The notes under the pieces were generated by a model that was not told the DNA's origin, searched no databases, and was given only the letters and a program-made list of their open reading frames with translations. From NCBI GenBank assembly GCA_902510415.1, contig CABXBH010000004.1, positions 1-64,000 of the forward strand: DNA of 64,000 bases. The letters run 5' to 3'. This DNA comes from an uncultured Bacteroidota bacterium (GTDB taxonomy: Bacteria > Bacteroidota > Bacteroidia > Flavobacteriales > Flavobacteriaceae). Below, in pieces: positions 7,862 to 15,618 of this stretch (the stretch's first letter is position 1; every line of letters begins with the position of its first letter). The translations under genes were made by a program, and so were the position numbers.

Positions 7862-8786
7862 CTTGCTTTTTTTGTTGTTTCATTCTTGCTTTTTTCATTT
7901 CTTCTCCAATTTGGTTACTAGCCGTAAATGACGCAACCATATTGTTAAGCATTTCAGAGCCTGCCTGAGGAGAGTTTGGTAATAAAATTAAATTACTGTT
8001 TGCTTCTGCACCTACAGACTGCAGCGTGTCATAATGCTGTGTTACAACAATTAAAGCCGAGGCCTCTTGAGAATTTATGTCAACCCCATTCAACACTTTA
8101 ACAGAGTCTTCAAGCCCTCTAGCTATTTCTCTACGCTGATCTGCAATACCTTGACCTTGAAGTCTTTTACTTTCTGCTTCGGCTTTTGCCTTTTCAACGA
8201 TTAATATTTTTTGAGCCTCCCCCTCAAATTGAGCAGCAACTTTTTCTCTTTCTGAGGCATTAATTCTGTTCATCGCCTCCTTAACCTGTTGGTCCGGATC
8301 AATATCAGTAACTAGAGTTTTAATGATATTATATCCATATTCTGTCATTGCTTCTTGAAGTTCTGTTTTTACAGCAATTGCGATATCATCTTTCTTGAGA
8401 AACACATCATCTAAAATTAACTTTGGAACTTCAGCACGCACAACATCAAAAATAAAGCTTGTTATTTGATCATGAGGGTTATCAAGCTTATAAAACGCAT
8501 CATAAACCTTTTCTTTGATTACCTTAAACTGTACAGAAACTTTAAGCCTAACAAACACATCGTCTTTTGTTTTTGTTTCTACCACAACATCTAATTGTTG
8601 AATTTTTAAGCTAAGCCTGCCGGCAACATTGTCGACTATAGGAATCTTTAATTGAAGGCCAGACTGTCTAACACTTACAAATTTTCCAAACCTTTCGATT
8701 ATTGCAGCAGACTGCTGTTTAACAATAAAAAAGGTAAAGAACAATAGCAAAAATCCAATAGGAAGAATAATAGTATAAAATAGCAT
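7851..8786 (-). CDS. SPFH/Band 7 (stomatin-like, QmcA/paraslipin type) membrane protein
   Basis: A 311-aa stomatin-like protein. An N-terminal membrane helix (residues about 3-22) is followed by the SPFH domain, beginning with QSAAIIERFGKFVSVRQSGL, then an alanine/glutamate-rich helical region (EAMNRINASEREKVAAQFEG) and a C-terminal SNLILLPNSPQAGSEML segment typical of this group. Such proteins oligomerise in the inner membrane and organise membrane microdomains or modulate proteases. The usual partner gene nfeD is not adjacent. It lies downstream of gltX on the same strand. Confidence 0.9.
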   Translation of the reverse strand: MLFYTIILPIGFLLLFFTFFIVKQQSAAIIERFGKFVSVRQSGLQLKIPIVDNVAGRLSLKIQQLDVVVETKTKDDVFVRLKVSVQFKVIKEKVYDAFYKLDNPHDQITSFIFDVVRAEVPKLILDDVFLKKDDIAIAVKTELQEAMTEYGYNIIKTLVTDIDPDQQVKEAMNRINASEREKVAAQFEGEAQKILIVEKAKAEAESKRLQGQGIADQRREIARGLEDSVKVLNGVDINSQEASALIVVTQHYDTLQSVGAEANSNLILLPNSPQAGSEMLNNMVASFTASNQIGEEMKKARMKQQKKQDDS

Positions 8787-8863
8787 TTTAAATAGTTTTG
8801 GTTCGTAACTAGCAAGATAACCAAAAGGGGTGCCTTTAAAAAAGTTTTTGTTTTAAAAAAATG

Positions 8864-10381
8864 TTAAATAACGGAATCTTTAAAATTTTTAGTTCTTTCG
8901 GCAACACTTTTTAGCCCAACAAAGTTGATTATGTCCTGAATACCGATTCCGCTAAGGTCTCCAACCAAAATCATTCTAAGCGTCATCATTATTTGCCCCG
9001 CAGCAATGTTTTTAGCACCGCCCCATTCTTTCATGTGGCTCACTAGACCTCCTTGAATATCATCACTAAGGCTTTTTTCCAACACTTCAGCAACAATTTT
9101 GTTTAACCCCTCCTTGTTCACCTTTTTAAGGTTATTCTCATTATAGTTTGTCGGCTCAAAAAAGAGGTATTTGCACAAGCCCCAAAGCTCATTAATTGTA
9201 TCTGCCCTATCTTTCACAAGCCCAATAGCTTTAATAAGTTTTTCTTCGTCCATTTCAGAACTATCAGGCTTAAGCTCTATCAGAATTTTTGCTAGTTTAG
9301 CATTGTCCGTTTGCTGGAGATATTTATGGTTAAACCACTTTAGTCTTTCAAAATCAAAATTAGCAGGAGCTTTTACAACCTTTTCTATTTGAAACATTTC
9401 GATTAATTCTAGCCCACAAATAATTTCAGACCCCTCTTTTGGGCTCCAACCCAGAGTTGCTAAATAATTCACCAAAGCTTTAGGCAATATTCCCGCCTCT
9501 CTAAATCCATCAAATGATTCATTTTCGTTCCAGTTTATAGGGAAAACAGGGAACCCGCCCTTCTCTCCGCTTCTTTTGCTTAGTTTTCCTTTTCCATTGG
9601 GGTTTAATATTAACGGTAGATGTGCAAAAACAGGCAGATCCCATCCAAATGCATCATATAAAAGGCAGTGTAAAGCAAGCGAAGGCAGCCATTCTTCACC
9701 CCTAATGACATGAGTAATTCCCATTGCATGATCGTCAACGACATTTGCAAAATGATATGTTGGTGTGCCGTCCGCTTTTAGCAGAACTTTGTCGTCTAAT
9801 ATTTTAGAATCAATAGTGGATTTGCCTCTTATCAAGTCTAGGGTTGTTACCTCTCCTTTTTCCGGCGAAAGAAAACGAACCACATATTTATCTCCATTTC
9901 CAATTTTTTTCTGAACCTCTTTTTTGCTCATGCTTAAGGAGTTTTTCAAAGAGTTTCTGTTGGCCCAATTATAGACGAAAGTTTCGCCTTTTTTCTCATG
10001 GTTTCCCCTAAGAGCTTTTAGCTCATCTTCAGAATCAAAAGCATAATAAGCCTTTCCACCAGCTAATAACTCACTTATAAAGGCTTCGTAAACATCTCCT
10101 CTTTTGCTTTGTTTATAAGGCGAATACTTTGTCTTATCCCCCGGCCTCTCATCAGGAGATATACCGCACCAGTTTAGCGAATCGATTATATATTTTTCAG
10201 CCCCCTTTACCTCTCTTTTTTTGTCAGTGTCTTCAATTCTCAAAATAAAATCACCACCGTTTTTCTTAGCAAAAAGGTAATTAAACAAGGCTGTTCTTAG
10301 GCCCCCTACATGCAAAGGCCCTGTTGGGCTTGGCGCAAACCTAACTCTTGGCTGTAATCGTTGGGATTTATAGGAAATCAT
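8864..10381 (-). CDS. gltX: Glutamate--tRNA ligase
   Basis: Class I synthetase attaching glutamate to tRNA-Glu. The N-terminal catalytic domain carries FAPSPTGPLHVGGLRTALFN (HIGH-type motif near residue 23) and the KMSKS counterpart KLSKRSGE near residue 268, followed by the helical anticodon-binding region. At 505 aa it has the common family length. ATG 10379-10381 on the minus strand gives MISYKSQRLQPRVRFAPSPT, and the extra residues before the conserved start are typical of flavobacteria. Confidence 0.97.
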   Translation of the reverse strand: MISYKSQRLQPRVRFAPSPTGPLHVGGLRTALFNYLFAKKNGGDFILRIEDTDKKREVKGAEKYIIDSLNWCGISPDERPGDKTKYSPYKQSKRGDVYEAFISELLAGGKAYYAFDSEDELKALRGNHEKKGETFVYNWANRNSLKNSLSMSKKEVQKKIGNGDKYVVRFLSPEKGEVTTLDLIRGKSTIDSKILDDKVLLKADGTPTYHFANVVDDHAMGITHVIRGEEWLPSLALHCLLYDAFGWDLPVFAHLPLILNPNGKGKLSKRSGEKGGFPVFPINWNENESFDGFREAGILPKALVNYLATLGWSPKEGSEIICGLELIEMFQIEKVVKAPANFDFERLKWFNHKYLQQTDNAKLAKILIELKPDSSEMDEEKLIKAIGLVKDRADTINELWGLCKYLFFEPTNYNENNLKKVNKEGLNKIVAEVLEKSLSDDIQGGLVSHMKEWGGAKNIAAGQIMMTLRMILVGDLSGIGIQDIINFVGLKSVAERTKNFKDSVI

Positions 10382-10411
10382 TTTTTTAGATTAAGAGACT
10401 TAAATTTTTAT

Positions 10412-10419
10412 CAAATATA
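10412..10419 (-). promoter_or_regulatory. -7 promoter box for gltX
   Basis: The minus strand reads TATATTTG, a match to TAnnTTTG ending 31 nt before the gltX start codon. It lies in the short divergent gap between gltX and ybeY. Confidence 0.5.
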
Positions 10420-10445
10420 AAACAATAATTTCTCAATTGATTGTG

Positions 10446-10453
10446 TAGCTTTG
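10446..10453 (+). promoter_or_regulatory. -7 promoter box for ybeY
   Basis: TAGCTTTG matches TAnnTTTG and ends 12 nt before ATG 10465, predicting a leader of only about 5 nt. This also argues against the upstream TTG at 10441 as start, since it would lie before the promoter box. Confidence 0.5.
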
Positions 10454-10464
10454 TCTATAATTTT

Positions 10465-10887
10465 ATGATACAATTCATATACAATACAAGCTTTAGACTT
10501 TCAAATGAAAAAACCGTTTCTGAGTGGGTTGCCTTTATCGCTAAGGCTGAAGATGTAACTTTAAAAAAAGTATTTTACAACTATATTTCCCCCAAAGACA
10601 TTAGAGCCCTAAACAAAAAGCATTTATCTCATGACTATGTCACAGACGTCCTTACCTTTGACTATTCTTCAAAAAAAGACATCTCGGGCGACGTCTTTAT
10701 TTGTCAAGAACAAGTTGAGGAAAACGCTAAAAACTACTCGCAAAGTGTTGAAAATGAGACCATTAGGGTTGTTTGTCACGCAATTCTTCATTTGTGTGGA
10801 TATTCAGACACAGCTGAAGATCAAATCTTGGAGATGCGTTCAAAGGAAGACCATTATTTGAAGGTTTTTCAAACAACTTTTAAATAA
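10465..10887 (+). CDS. ybeY: Endoribonuclease YbeY (rRNA maturation factor)
   Basis: Zn-dependent endoribonuclease involved in 16S rRNA 3'-end maturation and ribosome quality control. From ATG 10465 the protein has 140 aa and opens MIQFIYNTSFRLSNE. The DVLTFDYS segment and the metal motif HAILHLCGYSD are clear. The third position of the H-x3-H-x5-H motif is aspartate here; I recall this as common in Bacteroidota YbeY, so I do not treat it as inactivating. An in-frame TTG at 10441 would add eight residues not seen in the family. Confidence 0.92.
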   Translation: MIQFIYNTSFRLSNEKTVSEWVAFIAKAEDVTLKKVFYNYISPKDIRALNKKHLSHDYVTDVLTFDYSSKKDISGDVFICQEQVEENAKNYSQSVENETIRVVCHAILHLCGYSDTAEDQILEMRSKEDHYLKVFQTTFK

Positions 10888-10889
10888 TT

Positions 10890-10897
10890 TATATTTG
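10890..10897 (+). promoter_or_regulatory. -7 promoter box for mnmG, abutting parS
   Basis: TATATTTG matches TAnnTTTG. The predicted transcription start (about 10902-10904) coincides with the first base of the parS site at 10904-10919, so ParB bound there would cover the start region. TTTC near 10867 is a weak candidate -33 element. Confidence 0.5.
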
Positions 10898-10902
10898 CAC
10901 CA

Positions 10903-10932
10903 ATGTTCCACGTGAAACAAGCCTATGTTTAA
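10903..10932 (+). CDS. Possible nine-codon leader ORF encoded by parS
   Basis: ATG 10903 starts a frame encoding MFHVKQAYV that ends with TAA at 10930-10932. It overlaps the mnmG ATG at 10925 by eight bases in another frame. Most of it is simply the translation of the parS site. It lies where the mRNA is predicted to begin, so it could be read as a leaderless mini-ORF coupled to mnmG. It may equally be a by-product of the parS sequence. Confidence 0.25.
   Translation: MFHVKQAYV
10904..10919. other. parS: parS centromere site 1 (ParB-binding palindrome)
   Basis: TGTTCCACGTGAAACA matches the widely conserved chromosomal parS consensus TGTTNCACGTGNAACA, the binding site of ParB/Spo0J, with one departure from perfect two-fold symmetry. 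It lies between the mnmG promoter box and the mnmG start codon. The second site at 12798-12813 is its exact reverse complement. parA and parB are not in this window. Confidence 0.9.
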
Positions 10933-12796
10933 TCAAACTTATGACGTCATTGTTGTTGGGGGCGGCCATGCCGGCAGTGAAGCTGCTGCTGCTGCTGCTA
11001 ATCTTGGCGCTAAAACACTTCTTGTTACCATGAATCTCCAAACTATTGGACAGATGTCTTGTAATCCTGCAATGGGCGGAATTGCTAAAGGGCAGATTGT
11101 CCGGGAAATAGATGCTTTAGGCGGTTATAGCGGTATAGTTAGTGACAAGTCCTCGGTCCAATTTAAAATGCTGAACCTGTCTAAAGGTCCAGCTATGTGG
11201 AGCCCTAGAACTCAAAATGACAGATTTCTGTTTGCTCAATTTTGGAGAGAAATGTTAGAAGCCACCCCAAATCTTGATTTTTATCAAGAAATGGTCTCTT
11301 CACTTTGGATTGAAAACAATAAACTTCAAGGTGTATGCACAGGTTTGGGTCAAAAAATTAGATCCAAAACAGTTGTATTAACAAACGGAACATTTTTAAA
11401 CGGACTAATCCATGTCGGGGATAAAAATTTTGGAGGAGGGCGTGCTGGCGAGAAAGCCGCTACAGGAATTACTGAACAACTTGTTTCTCTTGGCTTTGAG
11501 TCTGGAAGAATGAAAACAGGAACTCCACCAAGAGTTGATGGAAGGTCTCTTAATTATTCAAAAATGATTGAACAACCAGGAGACAATAATCCTCAAAAGT
11601 TTTCCTATTTGAACTTGACATCTCCAATACAAAAACAGCTCTCTTGCCACATGACATATACTAGCCCCGAAGTTCACAACTTATTAAGAGAGGGCTTTGA
11701 TCGTTCGCCAATGTTTAATGGACGAATTAAAAGTGTTGGACCGCGCTACTGCCCTTCTATTGAAGACAAAATTCATAGATTTTCAGAACGTGAAAGACAC
11801 CAGCTTTTTGTTGAGCCTGAAGGATGGAACACTGTAGAGGTGTATGTTAACGGCTTTTCTACATCACTTCCTGAGGAGGTTCAATATCAAGCCCTTAAGG
11901 CAGTAGCTGGTTTTGAAAATGTTAAGTTTTTCAGACCTGGATATGCAATTGAATACGACTATTTTTACCCAACGCAACTAAAATATTCTTTGGAAACAAA
12001 GATTTTAGACAACCTCTTTTTTGCTGGACAAATTAACGGGACAACAGGCTATGAAGAGGCTGGTTCGCAAGGTTTAATGGCAGGAATAAACGCTGTTTTA
12101 AAGCTCAAAGAAAAAGACCCTTTTGTTTTAAAAAGAGATCAAGCGTATATCGGCGTTTTGATAGATGATTTAATAACAAAAGGCACAGAAGAACCATACA
12201 GAATGTTTACTTCCAGAGCAGAGTATAGAATGCTTTTAAGGCAAGATAATGCGGACCAGAGATTAACTGCCATGAGCCATATGATAGGTTTAGCTAGCGA
12301 CGAAAGATTGGAGGCTTGTAAACAAAAATATAAGGACTCAAACAGCTTAATTGATTTTTTAAAAAAACAAAGTATTACACCAAAAGAAATAAACCCTGTT
12401 CTTAATTCAAAAAAATCTTCTCCAATTAAGCAATCTGGTAAAGCAGACAAGATTTTGTCAAGGCCTAATATTTACATTAAAGACCTTAAAACATGTGACG
12501 CTATAGACTTTTTTATTTCAAAAAATAATTTTGAACAAGAAGTTCAAGACCAGGCTGAAATACAGATAAAATACAGCGGCTACATAAATAAAGAAAAAAA
12601 TAATGCTGATAAACTTAACAGGCTCGAAGCGGTAAGAATCCCAAAAGACTTTGATTATAAAAACCTCAAATCAATAAGTTCGGAGGCTATGGAAAAGCTT
12701 ATTAAAATTAAACCTGAAACAATTTCACAAGCGTCCAGAATTAGCGGGGTTTCCCCTAATGATGTTTCTGTTTTGTTGGTTTATATGGGGCGATAA
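10925..12796 (+). CDS. mnmG: tRNA uridine-5-carboxymethylaminomethyl modification enzyme MnmG (GidA)
   Basis: FAD-dependent enzyme that, with MnmE, installs the cmnm5 group at U34 of several tRNAs. The FAD/NAD dinucleotide-binding loop VVGGGHAGSEAA is near residues 10-21. Conserved GidA blocks follow: CNPAMGGIAKGQIVREIDALGG, GRMKTGTPPRVD with the MnmG cysteine upstream, and GQINGTTGYEEAGSQGL. 623 aa is normal. ATG 10925 is the family-consistent start. The gene is bracketed by two parS sites and its last base is followed immediately by the start of the next gene. mnmE is not in the window. Confidence 0.97.
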   Translation: MFNQTYDVIVVGGGHAGSEAAAAAANLGAKTLLVTMNLQTIGQMSCNPAMGGIAKGQIVREIDALGGYSGIVSDKSSVQFKMLNLSKGPAMWSPRTQNDRFLFAQFWREMLEATPNLDFYQEMVSSLWIENNKLQGVCTGLGQKIRSKTVVLTNGTFLNGLIHVGDKNFGGGRAGEKAATGITEQLVSLGFESGRMKTGTPPRVDGRSLNYSKMIEQPGDNNPQKFSYLNLTSPIQKQLSCHMTYTSPEVHNLLREGFDRSPMFNGRIKSVGPRYCPSIEDKIHRFSERERHQLFVEPEGWNTVEVYVNGFSTSLPEEVQYQALKAVAGFENVKFFRPGYAIEYDYFYPTQLKYSLETKILDNLFFAGQINGTTGYEEAGSQGLMAGINAVLKLKEKDPFVLKRDQAYIGVLIDDLITKGTEEPYRMFTSRAEYRMLLRQDNADQRLTAMSHMIGLASDERLEACKQKYKDSNSLIDFLKKQSITPKEINPVLNSKKSSPIKQSGKADKILSRPNIYIKDLKTCDAIDFFISKNNFEQEVQDQAEIQIKYSGYINKEKNNADKLNRLEAVRIPKDFDYKNLKSISSEAMEKLIKIKPETISQASRISGVSPNDVSVLLVYMGR

Positions 12797-13636
12797 ATGT
12801 TTCACGTGGAACAAAGCAATATACACATAGAGACCTTAGATTATTTTCTTACAAAAGAAAAATTTCAGCTTGTTAAAACATCTCAGCCAGGACTGCTAAA
12901 AACAACCCCTAAACCTTTCAAAGAAAACATTAATCTTTACTATGCTTCTAAAAATTACATCTCTCACAATACTAGAAACAGGGGTGTTTTTAGTTTTTTT
13001 TATAGGCTTTTCAGAGCCTTAAATTTTGTATATAAATTAAGTTTTATTAAAGGAGTTAAACAAAATGAAAGCGTGCTGGACTTTGGATCAGGCGACGGAT
13101 ATTTTTTAAATAATCTTTTAAAAAAAGGCTACAGTGCGTTTGGAGTAGAACCTATCAAAAAGTCTAAAGAACAAAATGTGTACCCATCAGTTTTTGACAA
13201 TGATTTAAAAAAAAGAAGCTTCAAACATATAACCGCTTGGCACTCTATTGAACATGTTTACGACTTAAAAAAAACAATAAAAGCCATGTATGATTTGCTA
13301 GAGGAAAATGGCACTTTGATTCTTGCTGTTCCAAACTACTCTTCTTATGACGCTAGACATTATAAACAATATTGGGCAGGCTTTGATGTTCCGCGACACT
13401 TGTGGCACTTTGACAAAAAAGCAGTCCAAGAAATTTTTACCAAGCTAGGGTTTTCTTTTGTATCTAGTCACCCCCTACTTATCGATTCATATTATGCTTC
13501 GCTTTTATCAGAAAAATATAAAAAATCAAGCCTAAAAACTTTAAGAGCATTTTTTGTTGGCACTCTTTCTAACCTCAAAGCAGTTTTTACAAAACAGTAT
13601 TCTTCAAATATTTTTGTGTTTAAAAAACTACCTTAA
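12797..13636 (+). CDS. Class I SAM-dependent methyltransferase
   Basis: A 279-aa protein with a methyltransferase fold: motif I VLDFGSGDGYFLNNLLKKGY (residues about 92-111), an acidic residue after beta-2 (GVEP), and post-motif segments HSIEHVYDLKKTIKAMYDLL and GTLILAVPNYSSYDA. It belongs to the broad Methyltransf_23/11 group; the substrate is unknown. The ATG at 12797 directly abuts the mnmG stop, and the first codons (MFHVEQ) are the translation of parS site 2. Cotranscription with mnmG is likely. The 3' end overlaps the converging kinase gene by 9 bp. Confidence 0.85.
   Translation: MFHVEQSNIHIETLDYFLTKEKFQLVKTSQPGLLKTTPKPFKENINLYYASKNYISHNTRNRGVFSFFYRLFRALNFVYKLSFIKGVKQNESVLDFGSGDGYFLNNLLKKGYSAFGVEPIKKSKEQNVYPSVFDNDLKKRSFKHITAWHSIEHVYDLKKTIKAMYDLLEENGTLILAVPNYSSYDARHYKQYWAGFDVPRHLWHFDKKAVQEIFTKLGFSFVSSHPLLIDSYYASLLSEKYKKSSLKTLRAFFVGTLSNLKAVFTKQYSSNIFVFKKLP
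12798..12813. other. parS: parS centromere site 2 (inside a coding sequence)
   Basis: TGTTTCACGTGGAACA matches TGTTNCACGTGNAACA and is the exact reverse complement of the site at 10904-10919. It begins at the second base of the methyltransferase ATG, so it is both ParB site and codons 1-6 (MFHVEQ). The centre-to-centre distance to site 1 is 1,894 bp. Confidence 0.9.
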
Positions 13637-14542
13637 ATATCGAAGGCCTTTCTTGACTACAAAATATTCAACTTTTCCCTCACCAAAAATCTCACCATCC
13701 CCTTGACATGTCAATAAGCCTTTTTTAGCGCTGATTTTTATTTTAGTGTCTGTGAGTGTCAAAACTTTTTGTTCTTTAAAAAGAGCCCCGTTAAAAAGAT
13801 TAAAAAAATTTCGGATTATATCAAATTTGCTAAATTCTTGTGCCACCGTAATATTTAGCAGGCCGTCATTTCCAGCAGGGTTTTTAATTAGCTGCATACC
13901 GCCGCCTGTAAATTTGCAAATTCCAACCCCCAACAAAAAAATGCTTGTCTGAATTTTTGAATTAGAAGTTTCTATTTCTACCGTGACATTTTCATAGCTC
14001 ATAAAATTCATTAATGAGCAAAATAAATAAGATAGTTTTCCAAGCCACTTATAGCCGTCTATCTTTTTTAACATAAATGAATCAAACCCTAGGCCAGAAT
14101 ATGTGATAAAGTATTTTGTTTGAATTCCTTTTTCGCTAATTATTTTAGCAACCCCAACATCTTGAAACATTTCTTTGTTGGATCTTAGAGATTTAACACT
14201 CTCAGAATAGTCTAAAGAAATTCCTTTAGACTTTGCCCAATCATTTCCTGTACCTGAGGGGATTAGGGCAAACAAAACTTTGTCATTAGGGATGTTTTTT
14301 TGCATCATAATTCCTGCTACAATTTTTTGAGCGGTGCCGTCTCCTCCGACTCCCAGAATTCTACGATAACCCTGTTTGGTTGCGCTTTCAACCATTTTGA
14401 TTTCATCTCCCGCTTTGTCAGTCAAATTGATAATGTGTTTTATACCGCTTTTGTTAAGCAGGTTTTCAATCTTAGAAATTGACCCCTTGGTTTTTCCAGA
14501 GTTTGAAAAACCATTAGCAATTACATACCAGCTGTTAAACAT
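13628..14542 (-). CDS. Diacylglycerol/lipid kinase family protein
   Basis: A 304-aa protein of the DAGK catalytic (YegS/DgkB/BmrU) family, which phosphorylates diacylglycerol or related lipids with ATP. The nucleotide-binding motif GVGGDGTAQKIVAGIM (residues about 68-83) and the SGTGNDWAK loop (residues about 107-115) are the family signatures. KNPAGNDGLLNI lies in the C-terminal beta domain. The true lipid substrate cannot be decided. The start ATG overlaps the end of the delta' gene, so the two form an operon. Confidence 0.88.
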   Translation of the reverse strand: MFNSWYVIANGFSNSGKTKGSISKIENLLNKSGIKHIINLTDKAGDEIKMVESATKQGYRRILGVGGDGTAQKIVAGIMMQKNIPNDKVLFALIPSGTGNDWAKSKGISLDYSESVKSLRSNKEMFQDVGVAKIISEKGIQTKYFITYSGLGFDSFMLKKIDGYKWLGKLSYLFCSLMNFMSYENVTVEIETSNSKIQTSIFLLGVGICKFTGGGMQLIKNPAGNDGLLNITVAQEFSKFDIIRNFFNLFNGALFKEQKVLTLTDTKIKISAKKGLLTCQGDGEIFGEGKVEYFVVKKGLRYLR

Positions 14543-15563
14543 TTTCTGCAGGCTTTAAATGCAGAAGTCTTGTAAGTTTTATTGAAATATCTAAAAAAAT
14601 AATTTTCGGATTTCCATTTCTTTCAATGTCTTCGTAGCCCTTTTGAAGCTCATTATAAAAAGACAATATATTTTCTTCGTGAACAAAAGGAGCGAATTTT
14701 TTAAGATCCAAATCTCCTTTATATTTTGTAGAACGATCAGAGAACTTATACCCAAATGAAATAGAGTCTCTAAAAACTTCTGAGCAAAAAATAAAAAATT
14801 CTTTTTGTTCTTCTCTAGTTTTTTTACTCAATTTTTCAGAAAATGCAATAAGGTCGTTTATTGCAGACTTCTTTCCTTTTACCCTAAATGCTGCTCTAAC
14901 CCACTCTACAAATAAACTTTCAAAATCAGACTTAAGTTCCTGATTATCAGGTTTTTGCCACCCAATATATATTTTTTGACACCTTGAGGTTATTGTTTTT
15001 AACATTCTTTTTTCATTTTCTGAAATTAAGATAAAAACTGTTTTTTTCGGAGGCTCCTCTAGCAGCTTTAACAATTTGTTTGAGGCAGTCAAGTTCATTT
15101 TTTCAGCCATCCAAATTACAAAAATCTTAACACCTCCTTCATAAGATTTTAGATGAGCGAGCTTAGATATTTTTTCAGCCTCGTCTTTGTTTATTGCTCC
15201 CTGCTTGTTTCCCAAGCCTATTTTCTTATACCAGTCTGTAATGCTGATTCGAGAATCATTTAACACCATTTCTCTCCAGTGATTAATAAAGTCGCTACTG
15301 CTCGGAGATTTTTTAAACTCGGGGGTTGTATTTACTGGGTAATAGTAGTGTATGTCTGCATTAGCTAGCCCTTTCAGCCTTTCTACAGACAGCTGTTGCT
15401 GTGCAATTTCTTGCCCCCAAGCAGGGCTTTTTAAAATTGCTTCTACCAAGCTTAACGCAGAACCAATTGCGTCTGATTGTGAATTACCAAGAATTAAATA
15501 CGTGTTAGCAACTTTTCCTTGTCCTACAGCTTTTTTAACATTATTTAACTCAACTTGACTCAT
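14535..15563 (-). CDS. holB: DNA polymerase III subunit delta'-like protein
   Basis: A 342-aa clamp-loader-like ATPase-fold protein. Recognisable parts are the early QGKVANTYLILG segment, KIFVIWMAEKMNLTASNKLL (delta' sensor/adaptor region), LEEPPKKTVFILIS and the SRC motif (TITSRCQKI), which in clamp loaders supplies the trans-acting arginine. The Walker A loop expected after YLILG is degenerate (GNSQSDAIGSA has no GKS/T), and I see no zinc-binding cysteine cluster, as fits a non-ATP-binding delta' subunit. The assignment rests on the SRC and LEEPP motifs. Confidence 0.82.
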   Translation of the reverse strand: MSQVELNNVKKAVGQGKVANTYLILGNSQSDAIGSALSLVEAILKSPAWGQEIAQQQLSVERLKGLANADIHYYYPVNTTPEFKKSPSSSDFINHWREMVLNDSRISITDWYKKIGLGNKQGAINKDEAEKISKLAHLKSYEGGVKIFVIWMAEKMNLTASNKLLKLLEEPPKKTVFILISENEKRMLKTITSRCQKIYIGWQKPDNQELKSDFESLFVEWVRAAFRVKGKKSAINDLIAFSEKLSKKTREEQKEFFIFCSEVFRDSISFGYKFSDRSTKYKGDLDLKKFAPFVHEENILSFYNELQKGYEDIERNGNPKIIFLDISIKLTRLLHLKPAENV

Positions 15564-15579
15564 AGATTTCTGTTAAAAA

Positions 15580-15587
15580 CAAAGATA
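15580..15587 (-). promoter_or_regulatory. -7 promoter box for the delta'/lipid kinase operon
   Basis: The minus strand reads TATCTTTG, matching TAnnTTTG and ending 17 nt before the delta' start codon. It lies in the 55-bp divergent gap with pgk; for pgk only a weaker TATATTAG (15594-15601) is visible. Confidence 0.5.
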
Positions 15588-15618
15588 AAGAATTATATTA
15601 GCCAGGTGTTATATAATC

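Noticed and set aside
10382-10464. gltX-ybeY divergent gap as a replication origin next to the parS region
   Set aside because: The gap is only 83 bp and shows promoter boxes but no DnaA-box cluster (TTATCCACA-like) or AT-rich repeats. parS indicates proximity to the origin, not the origin itself.
10465-10887. YbeY metal motif with Asp in place of the third His
   Set aside because: I first read this as a damaged active site, but I recall the same Asp in many Bacteroidota YbeY proteins, so it is probably lineage-normal.
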